Shown here: positions 43,011 through 51,565 of the stretch, in pieces | Layout of the letters: each line of letters opens with the position of its first letter | Numbering within the stretch: position 1 is the first letter of the stretch | Assembly: GCA_019247795.1 (NCBI GenBank) | Contig: JAFBAK010000275.1 | Span: 1 to 51,590 of the forward strand | Length of the DNA stretch: 51,590 nt | From: Hyphomicrobiales bacterium | GTDB taxonomy: Bacteria; Pseudomonadota; Alphaproteobacteria; Rhizobiales; Beijerinckiaceae | Direction: 5' to 3' | Notes under the pieces: generated by a model | Told to the model about the DNA's origin: nothing | The model's database searches: none | What the model saw: the letters and a program-made list of their open reading frames with translations, nothing else | Position numbers and translations under genes: made by a program

Positions 43011-43298
43011 ATGTATCTCTCAAACCAGAGCTTGCTGGTCATCCTGATCGTTGGCCTTGTCGCTGGATGGCTCGCGGGTCAAATCGTGCGCGGAGCCGGG
43101 TTTGGATTGATCGGCGACATCATCATCGGCCTCATCGGCGCGTTCATCGGGGATCGTCTCATCCCGCGCCTCGGCTTTCACCTCGGCGCGGGACTTGTCG
43201 GACTCATCGTCAACGCGGCCATCGGCGCGATCGTGCTCCTCCTCATCGTGCGGCTTTTGCGAGGGGGAGGCGGTTGGGGCTGGCGGCGCCGCTGGTAG
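43011..43298 (+). CDS. YeaQ/GlsB-family small membrane protein
   Basis: 95 residues, GAGGAG upstream. Three hydrophobic segments (LLVILIVGLVAGWLAGQIVR, then FGLIGDIIIGLIGAFIGD, then LIVNAAIGAIVLLLIVRLL) with the Gly-rich motif G-W-L-A-G-x-I-V-R-G-x-G-F-G of the transglycosylase-associated family. General stress-related envelope protein of unknown mechanism. The C-terminus is Gly/Trp/Arg-rich. Confidence 0.85.
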   Translation: MYLSNQSLLVILIVGLVAGWLAGQIVRGAGFGLIGDIIIGLIGAFIGDRLIPRLGFHLGAGLVGLIVNAAIGAIVLLLIVRLLRGGGGWGWRRRW

Positions 43299-43500
43299 TG
43301 ACATGCAACCGCTTCCCTTCATCTCGCGAAGAAGGGGACCGGTCTTCACCGATCACTCCGCAAGTTGCGGATCCCAGCCTTCGCTGCAAAGAGCGGACAA
43401 AAACTCTCCGCTCATTTCTCGCGGCGTTGAACCGGTTTCTTTGCTCGGCAGTGCAAGCATTCCCGCTCTCGCGTAACGAGCGGGATGGGAGCGATGAAAC

Positions 43501-43716
43501 CTATTCGCGATCCTCGAATTTGAACGAAATTTTGAGCTTCGTTCGATAGGCTTCGACCTTGCCGTCCTTGAGCTGCAGATCCTGCTCCACCACCTCGGCG
43601 ACGCGAAGATCCCTCAGCGTCTCCGCCGCTCTTTCGACGGCCGCCTTTGCGGCCTTCTCCCATGAATCGGAGCTGGTGCCGACGATTTCGATGACTTTAT
43701 AGACGCTCTCTGCCAT
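43501..43716 (-). CDS. dodecin-family flavin-binding protein
   Basis: 71 residues from ATG 43716 (GGGAGG upstream; longer frames rejected). MAESVYKVIEIVGTSSDSWE, then AVERAAETLRDLRVAEVVEQ, then a last strand YRTKLKISFKFE. This is the beta-alpha-beta-beta layout of dodecin, including the S-x-x-S-W-E/x start of the helix. The protein forms a hollow dodecamer that stores flavins or CoA and limits photochemical damage. Single gene; 284 bp of promoter region on its right hold nothing else clear. Confidence 0.85.
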   Translation of the reverse strand: MAESVYKVIEIVGTSSDSWEKAAKAAVERAAETLRDLRVAEVVEQDLQLKDGKVEAYRTKLKISFKFEDRE

Positions 43717-44000
43717 CTGGTCCTCCCTGGTTACTTGGCAAAGCTCTCGGATTTGGTATCGAGACGTATTGAGTGTCATACGAATAGATGCACATTCTTT
43801 CGTCGCGGCCAACTGAGGGTATCGAAGCATTTTTGTGGCACGCTCTGTCGCGCACGAGGCAAAGTGCTATTTTACCTGTTGAGAAGACCTTTTCGAAAAG
43901 GCTCGCAGCCTTTCGGGATCACGCTTCGAGCGGGTTAAGGCCCTCGAGTGCTTTCGCCAAGAAGGGCGTACGAGATCGCTTCTTCGCCGGGAGGAAAGCG

Positions 44001-44726
44001 ATGGACACGAAGACGAGTTGGAGCGCGCCTGTAGAGCAGCGTCCGGAGCTTTCCGCGCCGGCCTTTCCGGGCACGCCGAGCGAATTCATCACGGTGCTCG
44101 CACATTATCACCGCGCCGAGATCGCCCGCATGGCGGGATGGCGCGACCGGATCGACCGCACGACGAACTGGGCCATCACCGTGGTCGGCGCCATGCTTTC
44201 CGTCTCGCTCTCGACACCCACCGCCCATCATGGGGTCGTCCTGTTCGCAATGGTGCTTGTGCTGCTCCTGCTCGTGATCGAATCCCGACGTTATCGGTTT
44301 TTCGACGTCTACCGCGCCCGCGTGCGCCGCCTCGAGCGCAATTACTATGCGCAAGTTCTGGCGCCGGAGAAGGACATCGAGAAGGGCTGGACGAAGGTCC
44401 TCGGCGACGATCTGCGCCGGCCGAGATTTCATATCAGCCTCGAGCAGGCCATCTCACGCAGGCTCCGCCGCAACTACTGCTGGCTTTTCGTCATTCTTCT
44501 CTTGGCCTGGCTGTTGAAGATCACCTCCGCCAAGCTTCAGCCAGGTGCGGGGCAGGAAGAATTCGGCTTCTCGCTTCCCGATTGGCTCGGCAACGCCGCG
44601 ATCGGTCCCTTGCCGGGCTGGCTCGTCGTCCTGGGCGTCGTCGCCTTCTACGGATGGCTCGCCTACGCGGCCTTTCGCCATTACGAGGCGGAAGGCGAGC
44701 TCGCCTACGGCAATGTGCATGTGTGA
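44001..44726 (+). CDS. DUF2270 membrane protein
   Basis: 241 residues from ATG 44001 (GGGAGGA upstream). Start motif SEFITVLAHYHRAEIARMAG WRDRID identifies DUF2270. Two spans follow at about 60-95 (TNWAITVVGAMLSVSLS and VVLFAMVLVLLLLVIESRR), then a soluble loop (FFDVYRARVRRLERNYYAQV), and two C-terminal spans. Function unknown; frequent in soil Proteobacteria. Confidence 0.8.
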   Translation: MDTKTSWSAPVEQRPELSAPAFPGTPSEFITVLAHYHRAEIARMAGWRDRIDRTTNWAITVVGAMLSVSLSTPTAHHGVVLFAMVLVLLLLVIESRRYRFFDVYRARVRRLERNYYAQVLAPEKDIEKGWTKVLGDDLRRPRFHISLEQAISRRLRRNYCWLFVILLLAWLLKITSAKLQPGAGQEEFGFSLPDWLGNAAIGPLPGWLVVLGVVAFYGWLAYAAFRHYEAEGELAYGNVHV

Positions 44727-44808
44727 GCGGGCACCATGCTCACCTTGCTGCTAAGCGTGACCACCTGAAACTTGCATGTGAATCTTTATCGCATGCTGGT
44801 GTCTCCCC

Positions 44809-46623
44809 TTACGCCTTCAGCTCGTCGGGTTTCGCAGGCCTTTCATTCGCATCCACGATGGCCTCCACGATCGCGGCGCGCGGCGAGCTGAGTGCCGCCT
44901 GCACTGCGGGGCGCACTTCGTCAGGCCGCTCGCATTTGAAGGCATCGGCTCCACAAGCCTTTGCGACAGATACGAAATCGATTGGCGCGAGCGCGCATCC
45001 ATATTCCGGATTGCCGATCTCCTTCTGCTCAAATTTCACCTCCGCGAGGCTGTCATTCCTCAATAGGATGATCTTCACGGGCAGTTCATTCGAGACCGCG
45101 GTCGCAAGCTCCGCCATCAGCATCGAAAAGCCGCCGTCGCCGACAATCGCCACGGATTGGCGTTGCGGGAAAGCAAGCTTCGCGGCGATGGCAAAAGGCA
45201 GTCCGGAGGCCATGCTCGCAAGCATCCCCGTGCCGGTGAGACGCTGGCCGGCGCGAAGCCTGAGGCACCGTGCCGCGAAATGTGTGTTGGCGCCGCAATC
45301 GAGGGAGATCACGGCATCCTCGGTCACAAGATCGCTCACGGCCCTGATCACCATCTGCGGGCGCAGCGGAGTTCGCTCGACGCGTTCCACCTGGTTCAGC
45401 AGGTCGTTCCATTCCGTCATCCGCTGCTGCGCCTCCGAAAGGAAAGCACGATCGCTTTTGTGATCGAGGAGCGGAAGCAAGGCTTGGAGCGTCGACCTCA
45501 CATCGCCGGTGAGTCCGACCTCCACGGGATAACGAAGGCCGAGACGGTCCGGCTTGAGATCCACTTGCACGCCGCGCGCCTGCCCCGGAGCGGGATAATA
45601 TTCTTCCCACGGCATCGTGGATCCAAGGATCAGCAAGGTGTCGCAATTTCGCATGATCCAGGACGATGGGGCCGTACCCAAATCACCGATGCCACCCGTG
45701 GTGAAAGGGCTGTCATCTGCGAGCACAGCCTTGCCGAGCAGAGCCTTGGCGACGGGAGCTCCGAGCCGATCCGCGAGCTCCGTCACTTCTTCGCGAGCCG
45801 AAAGCGCCCCCTGCCCCGCAAGCACAGCGATGCGGTTTCCGGCATTGAGCACGTTCGCCGCGGCAAGCAGCTGATCGTATGGCGGCGTCGGCAAGGGTGG
45901 ATTCCAGGATGAGGATGAGCGCGCGCCCGGATTGCGCGTCGAGCGCTTATCCGCCGAAAGCTTCATCATCTGCACGTCCTTTGAGATCGCGAGATGCGCA
46001 ACCCCACGATCGCCGAGCGCCGCGCGGCACGCGCGGTTGGCGACCAGCAGGGCATGCTCGGGCCCGGTAACCTCTTCGTTGTAGACCGCGAGCCCCTGCA
46101 TCAGCCGCGTCGTATCGATGCCTTGCTGATAGCGAACGCCCCGAAGGTCATGGAAGGTGAGGCCCGTCAGCGCAACGACGGGAGCGCCATCGAGCGCCGC
46201 GTCGTAAAGCCCGTTCATCAGATGGATGGCGCCAGGCCCGGTCGTCCCGACGCAGACGCCGAGGCGCCCACTGTGCTTGGCAAATCCGGAGGCCATGAAC
46301 GCTGCCGCCTCTTCGTGACGGACGCCGATATATCGAATGCGATCCTGGCGTTTTCGCAGCGCCTCGATGAGAGAATTGATGCCATCTCCAACGATCCCGA
46401 AGACATGCGTCGCGCCCCATGCGAGCAAGGTTTCGACCAGGATGTCAGAGGTGGTAGAGTTTTCGTTGAAATCCGGCGAGGGTTGGGGCCTTAGCGCATC
46501 CCCCGTCTGGCTTGGCATCGCGGAAGCCGTCGAGGCTACCCCGCCGGCTGCCGCCCCGGCCGCCGCCGCTAATTGAAAGAAGCCACGTCGGTTGAGACGC
46601 CCAGGTGAAATTTCGCGGGCCAT
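44809..46623 (-). CDS. Tat-exported thiamine-pyrophosphate enzyme (PoxB-like)
   Basis: 604 residues from ATG 46623 (AAGGAG, six bases away). Twin-arginine leader LNRRGFFQLAAAAGAAAGGV (10-29) ends near ASAMP. The enzyme follows: ATHVFGIVGDGINSLIEALR, the catalytic Glu in VRHEEAAAF (101-109), central domain with TGGIGDLGTAPS, and the TPP/Mg site VAIVGDGGFSML with LRNDSLAEV. The order matches pyruvate oxidase/acetolactate synthase. Most relatives are cytoplasmic; export of a cofactor-loaded TPP enzyme by Tat would be unusual, although the signal looks complete. Reaction likely pyruvate decarboxylation/oxidation; not certain. Confidence 0.82.
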   Translation of the reverse strand: MAREISPGRLNRRGFFQLAAAAGAAAGGVASTASAMPSQTGDALRPQPSPDFNENSTTSDILVETLLAWGATHVFGIVGDGINSLIEALRKRQDRIRYIGVRHEEAAAFMASGFAKHSGRLGVCVGTTGPGAIHLMNGLYDAALDGAPVVALTGLTFHDLRGVRYQQGIDTTRLMQGLAVYNEEVTGPEHALLVANRACRAALGDRGVAHLAISKDVQMMKLSADKRSTRNPGARSSSSWNPPLPTPPYDQLLAAANVLNAGNRIAVLAGQGALSAREEVTELADRLGAPVAKALLGKAVLADDSPFTTGGIGDLGTAPSSWIMRNCDTLLILGSTMPWEEYYPAPGQARGVQVDLKPDRLGLRYPVEVGLTGDVRSTLQALLPLLDHKSDRAFLSEAQQRMTEWNDLLNQVERVERTPLRPQMVIRAVSDLVTEDAVISLDCGANTHFAARCLRLRAGQRLTGTGMLASMASGLPFAIAAKLAFPQRQSVAIVGDGGFSMLMAELATAVSNELPVKIILLRNDSLAEVKFEQKEIGNPEYGCALAPIDFVSVAKACGADAFKCERPDEVRPAVQAALSSPRAAIVEAIVDANERPAKPDELKA

Positions 46624-46962
46624 GTCGAGCTCCTTCGTGCAAAGGCTGGTCGCCCTCGAGCTCCGCAAGAGCAAAGGTTCTTCAAACCATCCCTGAACGC
46701 TGCCGAAGGTGCGTTGCTCGTCCATCCTCAACGCCAAGACCGGTCCGAAGTTTCGGCGGAACACGCGTCAAGGGGCGCATGCCGCTTCGGACCTCCTTCC
46801 GGGCTGGTGTCTTGGGGTCTATACGAACGCCTGACGCGGTTGCACCAAGTGGGCCTGCTGGAAGCTCCGCGCGCACGCGCAACACCAGGGCGCTGTGGAC
46901 AAAATCAGGCATTGGGTGACGCAGCTGCGCCCGTCGGCCAGGTGACGAGGTGGCCGGACAAG
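46624..46962. other. gene-free region
   Basis: 339 bp upstream of the TPP enzyme and downstream of the GNAT. It should contain the TPP-enzyme promoter. Open frames on both strands have unlikely composition. Nothing else seen. Confidence 0.35.
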
Positions 46963-47412
46963 TTATCCCAGTTTCTTGCGCAAAAAAACACGTGCATGGC
47001 CTGGCAGGTCGAATTCGACACGACCAAACTCTTCATAGCCGTGACGCTCGTAAAAGCCCGGCGCTTGAAAGCTGCTTGTCTCGACAGTGGCGCGCTTGCA
47101 ACCCCGCCGCCGGGCTTCCTGCTCGACAGCCAAGAGGAGACGGCTTCCCTGTGCGCGCCCCCGGACGTGCTCCGCTAAAAAGAACATGTCCAGAAACAGC
47201 AGCCCCAGTTCAGTTCTACCCCAGAGGCCGCCCAAGACCTCTCCTGAGGCTCGATCGGACAGATGCGCGCCGATCGGCAGCCGGTCCGCAATCCCGGTCC
47301 TCGCAACATTATAGCTATAAAGAGCCGCGGCTGCCGCTGCCTGGCCGTCCTGGTCGGCTGCATGAAGCAGGGTGAGCACGAGTCCGCGCCCGGGCATCTC
47401 GTCCTTCTGCAT
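46963..47412 (-). CDS. GNAT-family N-acetyltransferase
   Basis: 149 residues; GAGGAG upstream. Motif A reads LFLAEHVRGRAQGSRLLLAV (the V-R-G-x-x-x-G-S/x-x-L acetyl-CoA loop), preceded by strand LGLLFLDMF and followed by RATVETSSFQAPGFYERHGY (motif B). One complete GNAT domain. The acceptor is unknown. It precedes nothing on its strand and is separated from zur by 86 bp. Confidence 0.82.
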   Translation of the reverse strand: MQKDEMPGRGLVLTLLHAADQDGQAAAAAALYSYNVARTGIADRLPIGAHLSDRASGEVLGGLWGRTELGLLFLDMFFLAEHVRGRAQGSRLLLAVEQEARRRGCKRATVETSSFQAPGFYERHGYEEFGRVEFDLPGHARVFLRKKLG

Positions 47413-47498
47413 GTCCGGCTCCTCTGAAGTCCGATGAAGACGGCTGATCCGCAGCGATCAGCGTCTTGGCGCTCGCATCAAAGCCTTTGGGTTGGCGG

Positions 47499-47987
47499 CT
47501 AAATCGCGGAGGCCGGCTGGCGCTTAGCGCATCGGGCGCATTCACCCTCAATCTCGAAGACCCGGCTCTTCGGTCTGAAGCCGACTTCGGCGATCGTCCC
47601 GCTCAGATCGTGCTGAAAGGTCTCAGAGGGAATCTCCTCGACCGTTCCGCAATGGGTACAGACGAGAAAGACAGGCGTGGCGTCGTGATGCGGCGCGTGA
47701 TCGCAAGGCGTATAGGCGTTGCGGATGACGATGCGGTGGATCAGCTTGGCATCGAGAAGAAATTCGAGCGCGCGATAGACGGTGACGGGCGCAACGCGCT
47801 TTTCCTCGCGCACACGATCCGCGAGATCATAGGCGGTGAGCGGTTCGGGGCTTGCCGCAAGCTCCGCGAGAACCCGGCGTCGCATCGGCGTGAAGCGCAA
47901 ATTCTTATCGCGGCAAAGGCGCTCGGCCCGCGACAAGAGCGTCGCGGACGCCCTCTTCGATCCTGTGTTTCGTCTTTCAAAGTTCAT
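47499..47987 (-). CDS. zur: zinc uptake regulator Zur (Fur family)
   Basis: 162 residues from ATG 47987, which overlaps the end of znuB by 11 bp. Winged helix: RFTPMRRRVLAELAASPEPL, then VAPVTVYRALEFLLDAKLIH. The metal region has HAPHHDATPVFLVCTHCGTV and later GECARC, giving two CxxC structural-zinc pairs. Zinc-loaded Zur represses zinc uptake genes. Being last in its own uptake operon gives negative autoregulation. Identity as Zur rather than Fur or Mur rests on the znu context. Confidence 0.88.
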   Translation of the reverse strand: MNFERRNTGSKRASATLLSRAERLCRDKNLRFTPMRRRVLAELAASPEPLTAYDLADRVREEKRVAPVTVYRALEFLLDAKLIHRIVIRNAYTPCDHAPHHDATPVFLVCTHCGTVEEIPSETFQHDLSGTIAEVGFRPKSRVFEIEGECARCAKRQPASAI

Positions 47988-48927
47988 GGCTCGAGCTCGA
48001 TAAAGGCCGTGCTTGGGCCGCGATCCCCTCATCCCTCGGAGATAGCCGCTTTACCTCGCCAGTGCCAGAGACGGCACCGCGCATGAGGTGATCCTCGCCG
48101 TGGTGATGATGATCATGTTCATGCATCCCGGATGCTGCGTGCTTTTGCCGTGAGCCCAGAAGCGCGACCATGTAGATGGCAGCTCCGAGCGCGGTGATCC
48201 AGAAGCTCGTCGGCCAATCGGTATAGAAGGCAAGCGTCAGCCCGAGCCACGCCTCGACAAGGGCGAGCACCACCGACAAGAGGAGCCCCGGCCAAAGCCT
48301 GATCGTGACACGTTGCGCGGCCGCCGCAGGCGCGACCATGAGCGTGAAGACGAGCAGGATACCGACGATCTGCACGGACGCGGCCGTCGCCAAGGCGACG
48401 ATTACGAGAAAGATCATCGAGAGACGACGTAACGAGACGCCTTTCGCCTCGGCGAGTTCCGGTTGCAACGTCGCAAACAGCAAGGGGCGGGATATGGTGG
48501 CCAGCGCGCCGACGATGACGGAGCCGAGCGCCAGCAAGGCGAGCACCGTCGGCGCCTCGACGCCGAGCACATTGCCGAACAGCAAGGCTGTCGCCTGGGT
48601 CGCATAGGCCGTGAAGAAATGCAGGAACAGCAATCCGCAGCCGAGCGACATCGCGAGCACGATGCCGATCGCGACGTCGCGATGCTGGAAGCGCTCTCCC
48701 AGAAACCCCATGCCCGCGCCCGCCAGCACGGTCGCCAGCACAAGGCCGAAGAGCGGCGAGATGCCGGCCAGGACAGCGCCGGTCGCCCCTGCGAAGCCGA
48801 CATGGGAAAGCGCGTGGCCCGCGAAGGTCTGGCCGCGTAGCACGAGGAAATAACCAACGAGGCTCGAGGCGACGGCGACGATGGTCGCGGCCTCGAAGGC
48901 ATTTACCATGAACTCGTATTCAAACAT
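47977..48927 (-). CDS. znuB: zinc ABC transporter permease ZnuB
   Basis: 316 residues from ATG 48927, overlapping znuC by 8 bp. Eight or nine hydrophobic spans with the ABC-3 family stretch RGQTFAGHALSHVGFAGATG near the start and later VQIVGILLVFTLMVAPAAAA. The C-terminus has a His-rich run, HEHDHHHHGEDH, likely metal-binding on the cytoplasmic side. It forms the inner-membrane channel for zinc. Translation is coupled to znuC upstream and zur downstream. Confidence 0.9.
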   Translation of the reverse strand: MFEYEFMVNAFEAATIVAVASSLVGYFLVLRGQTFAGHALSHVGFAGATGAVLAGISPLFGLVLATVLAGAGMGFLGERFQHRDVAIGIVLAMSLGCGLLFLHFFTAYATQATALLFGNVLGVEAPTVLALLALGSVIVGALATISRPLLFATLQPELAEAKGVSLRRLSMIFLVIVALATAASVQIVGILLVFTLMVAPAAAAQRVTIRLWPGLLLSVVLALVEAWLGLTLAFYTDWPTSFWITALGAAIYMVALLGSRQKHAASGMHEHDHHHHGEDHLMRGAVSGTGEVKRLSPRDEGIAAQARPLSSSSHEL

Positions 48928-49714
48928 CGTGGCGATGCTCGTCTCGCTCGATCTCATAGGCGCCCGCCATGACGAAGACACGCGCTCCGACATGCACCAC
49001 GTCGATCTCTGTTCCGTAAAGGCGCGAGAGCACCGGCGACGTGATCACCTGCTCGACCTTGCCGATCGCCGCCTGCCGGTTGCCGAGATAGAGGACACGG
49101 TTGATCACGCCGATGAGCGGATTGATCTCGTGAGCACTGAACAGCACCGTGAGATTGAGCTCGCGATTGAGCTCGGAGACGAGGCTCACGATGCTTTTTT
49201 GGTGATTGAGGTCGAGGCTGATCAAGGGTTCGTCGAGGAGCAGGAGCCGGGGCTTGCCGAGAAGCGCCTGGGCCAGGAGAAGGCGCTGGCGCTCGCCGCC
49301 GGAGAGCTCGACGAGAGGGCGCCTCGCAAGATCGGCGCCCCCGACGAGTGCGATCGCGCGGTCGACATCGAAACGTAACGCCTTGTCCAGGATGGGCAGG
49401 CCGAAGCGTTGCCCATTCGCGGCGCACGCGACGAAATCCCAGCCGCTGAGGCGCGATCCGACGGCCGAGCTTCGCGTCTGCGGCATGTAGCCGATCGAGG
49501 CGTCTGCCGCCGCAGGGGCGCCCGACAGCACCCTGATGGTTCCGCTCCTCGCCGGCACGAGGCCGAGGAGAGCGCGTAGCAGCGTGGTCTTGCCCGCGCC
49601 GTTCGGTCCAAGAAGGCCGACGAACTCGCCCGTTTCGATCGCGAAGGAGACCCGCGACAGGATCGTCCTGCCGCCGAGCTCCAAGGTCACATCGGAAAAG
49701 GCGAGAGCTTCCAT
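48920..49714 (-). CDS. znuC: zinc ABC transporter ATP-binding protein ZnuC
   Basis: 264 residues from ATG 49714, whose A is the last base of the znuA stop codon. Walker A LLGPNGAGKTTLLRALLG, signature ELSGGERQRLLLAQALLG, Walker B LLLLDEPLISLDLN, H-loop VLFSAHEIN. Standard length for metal ABC ATPases. Drives zinc import with ZnuA and ZnuB. Confidence 0.9.
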   Translation of the reverse strand: MEALAFSDVTLELGGRTILSRVSFAIETGEFVGLLGPNGAGKTTLLRALLGLVPARSGTIRVLSGAPAAADASIGYMPQTRSSAVGSRLSGWDFVACAANGQRFGLPILDKALRFDVDRAIALVGGADLARRPLVELSGGERQRLLLAQALLGKPRLLLLDEPLISLDLNHQKSIVSLVSELNRELNLTVLFSAHEINPLIGVINRVLYLGNRQAAIGKVEQVITSPVLSRLYGTEIDVVHVGARVFVMAGAYEIERDEHRHDV

Positions 49715-50601
49715 CAAGCCCCGCTCGGGAGGGCTTTCTCCACCGCGTCGAGCTCGCCTTCCATCCACTGCTGGAAGGTCTTGCCAGGCGGAAGCGTCTC
49801 CGTCACGCCGACCACGGGGATCTGGTTGTCCTGCGCGATTTTCAGAAGGCGCTGCGCCGCGCTGTCCGTGGCTTGGCTATTGTAGAAGAAGAGCTTGACG
49901 CGCTTCATCTTCAAATCGTTCTCGAAGGCCGCCACGTCCGAGGCCGCGGGTTCGGTGTTGTTCATCACCGCGAGCTGGAATCGCTCGTTGCGCATCTTGA
50001 AGCCGAGCTCGGTCGCCATGTAGCCGAAGACAGGCTCGGTGGCGGTCACCGGCATCCCCGCCCCAGTCTTGCGAAGCTCGGCGACCTTGGCGGCGATGGG
50101 CTTCAGCGATTCCGTGAACGCCTGGAGACGCTGCTCGTAATCGCTCTTATGCGCCGGATCCTCGGCGACGAGCGCCGCCGTGATCGCCTTGGCGACGACG
50201 GGCGCGGTCGGAGGATCGTACCAAAGATGAGGGTTCACGCCGGACTTCTTGTGCAAGAGTTCACCCGCAACGATGACGCGCCGCCCCGGCGCCTTGTTCG
50301 CCGCTACGAGCTTCGTCATCCAAGGGTCGTAATCGACACCGTTGTAGACGACGATCTTGGCCGAAGCGAGATCGCGCGCAACGGAGGGGCTCGCCTCGAA
50401 AAGATGCGGATCTTCGTCCGGATTTGAAAGGATGCTCGTGATCTGCGCGTTGTCGCCCGCGAGCTGTTGGGCAATGTCGCCATAGAAATTCTCGGCCGCG
50501 ACGATCTTGATGGTTTTGTCGTTCGTTTGCGCCATCGTCGGCGTGGCCGCAAGGCCCAGTATGGAGGCAAAAAGCCATACGGATGCGAAGCGAGCTTTCA
50601 T
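49714..50601 (-). CDS. znuA: periplasmic zinc-binding protein ZnuA
   Basis: 295 residues from ATG 50601 (GGAG upstream). Signal peptide about 1-24 (VWLFASILGLAATPTMAQ). Cluster A-I binding protein: VAAENFYGDIAQQLAGDN, PDEDPHLFEASP (His66), GVNPHLWYD (His125). The third ligand position, His in classical ZnuA, reads TATEPVFGYMATELG (Glu189), and the fourth lies near VTETLPP (Glu268). The His-rich loop of classical ZnuA is absent. This is a known-looking variant subgroup; zinc is inferred from the linked Zur and Zur-like operator. Confidence 0.85.
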   Translation of the reverse strand: MKARFASVWLFASILGLAATPTMAQTNDKTIKIVAAENFYGDIAQQLAGDNAQITSILSNPDEDPHLFEASPSVARDLASAKIVVYNGVDYDPWMTKLVAANKAPGRRVIVAGELLHKKSGVNPHLWYDPPTAPVVAKAITAALVAEDPAHKSDYEQRLQAFTESLKPIAAKVAELRKTGAGMPVTATEPVFGYMATELGFKMRNERFQLAVMNNTEPAASDVAAFENDLKMKRVKLFFYNSQATDSAAQRLLKIAQDNQIPVVGVTETLPPGKTFQQWMEGELDAVEKALPSGA

Positions 50602-50637
50602 CAGCGATCTCCTCATGAGAGAGGACGATCGATAGAA

Positions 50638-50652
50638 TGATATAACATAACA
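50638..50652 (-). promoter_or_regulatory. Zur-like operator upstream of znuA
   Basis: TGTTATGTTATATCA on the leftward strand matches 11 of 15 positions of the alphaproteobacterial Zur site TGTTATAATATAACA. It lies 36 bp before the znuA start, where binding would block transcription. Confidence 0.6.
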
Positions 50653-50893
50653 GTCAACGACTATCGCGGGCCGGATCGGGGACGGAGTTCACCAGTCGTT
50701 GCGCTGACGACGATCCCCTCGGTCGAGCTTCGCTTGTGAGGCGCAAAGCCTTTTCTATCATGCGCGCAGCCATGCGCACATGTCACCAAGTGCGGTCATG
50801 ACGCTTTGTCACCGTAAGCCTCATTCTCGTAGTGGCGGATGAGGGCCGACGAGGTCAGCGCGAAACGAAGGTTTCCTCTCGTCGCAGAAATCG

Positions 50894-51523
50894 TCAGCGC
50901 CCGGCGAGATAGGTCGCGATGGCTGCGAGATCATCCTGGGAGGTCGCGATCATCAGGTCGGACATGCCGGGGTTATTGGCGCGCTCCCGGCTGCGGAAGT
51001 CGGCCATGGTCTTGACGAGATAGTCATGACTTTGGCCGACGAGGCGCGGCACGCTGCCGTCGCCTTGGAATTCGCCGAGATGACAGCCCGGGCATCCCAC
51101 CGAAGCGATCGCCGTCAACGCGCGCTTCGCCACATCCGCGGGCGCACTCTGCTGGTCGAGGGAAGGCCAGGGCTTCTTGGAGAAATAGGCCGCCAGCGCG
51201 AGCATGTCCTCGCGCTCGAGGGCCTCCGCGATCGGCGACATCATGTCGTTCTTGCGCGTGCCGCGTTTGAAGTCGCGAAGCTGGAGGTAGAGATAACCTT
51301 CCTGCTGACCCCAGATCACGGGCACCGCCTTCTGCTGCGGGATGCCAGCCTCGCCGTGGCAGGCGCCGCAGATCGCAGCCTTGTCTTCGATCGTCTGCGC
51401 GTGCACCGAGGCGCCATGCATCCCGAGAAGGATCGCCGCGAGCAAAGCCCCTCCCCTTCTTGCCACGTAGGAAGCCAGCAAGCACTTCAACCCTGATTGT
51501 CGCATCCGCCATTCACCGTCCAT
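50894..51523 (-). CDS. dihaem c-type cytochrome (c4-like)
   Basis: Up to 209 residues; ATG 51523 or ATG 51505 (MRQSGLK) may be the start, neither with a strong ribosome-binding site. Signal peptide to about A42 (GALLAAILLGMHGASVHA). Two haem sites: CGACH (52-56) and CPGCH (144-148); candidate Met ligands at 94/95 and 187/191. Two similar cytochrome domains (YLYLQLRDFKRGTRKNDMMS against YLVKTMADFRSRERANNPGM) mark a c4/c553-type dihaem protein. It carries electrons in the periplasm; the partner oxidase or dehydrogenase is not in view. Confidence 0.87.
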   Translation of the reverse strand: MDGEWRMRQSGLKCLLASYVARRGGALLAAILLGMHGASVHAQTIEDKAAICGACHGEAGIPQQKAVPVIWGQQEGYLYLQLRDFKRGTRKNDMMSPIAEALEREDMLALAAYFSKKPWPSLDQQSAPADVAKRALTAIASVGCPGCHLGEFQGDGSVPRLVGQSHDYLVKTMADFRSRERANNPGMSDLMIATSQDDLAAIATYLAGR

Positions 51524-51533
51524 TCCATGCTCA

Positions 51534-51565
51534 AGAAAAAGACGGGACCGCCGAGCGGTCCCGTC
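51534..51565 (-). terminator. intrinsic terminator for a leftward gene beyond the window
   Basis: GACGGGACCG (51541-51550) pairs with CGGTCCCGTC (51556-51565) around CCGAG, and on the leftward strand is followed by TTTTTCTT. The 10-bp stem and T-run are strong. The gene it serves starts to the right of the window. Confidence 0.8.

Noticed and set aside
44018-45463. 481-codon rightward frame over DUF2270 and the TPP enzyme
   Set aside because: It runs out of frame through DUF2270 and antisense through the TPP enzyme; composition is Ser/Arg/Ala-rich.
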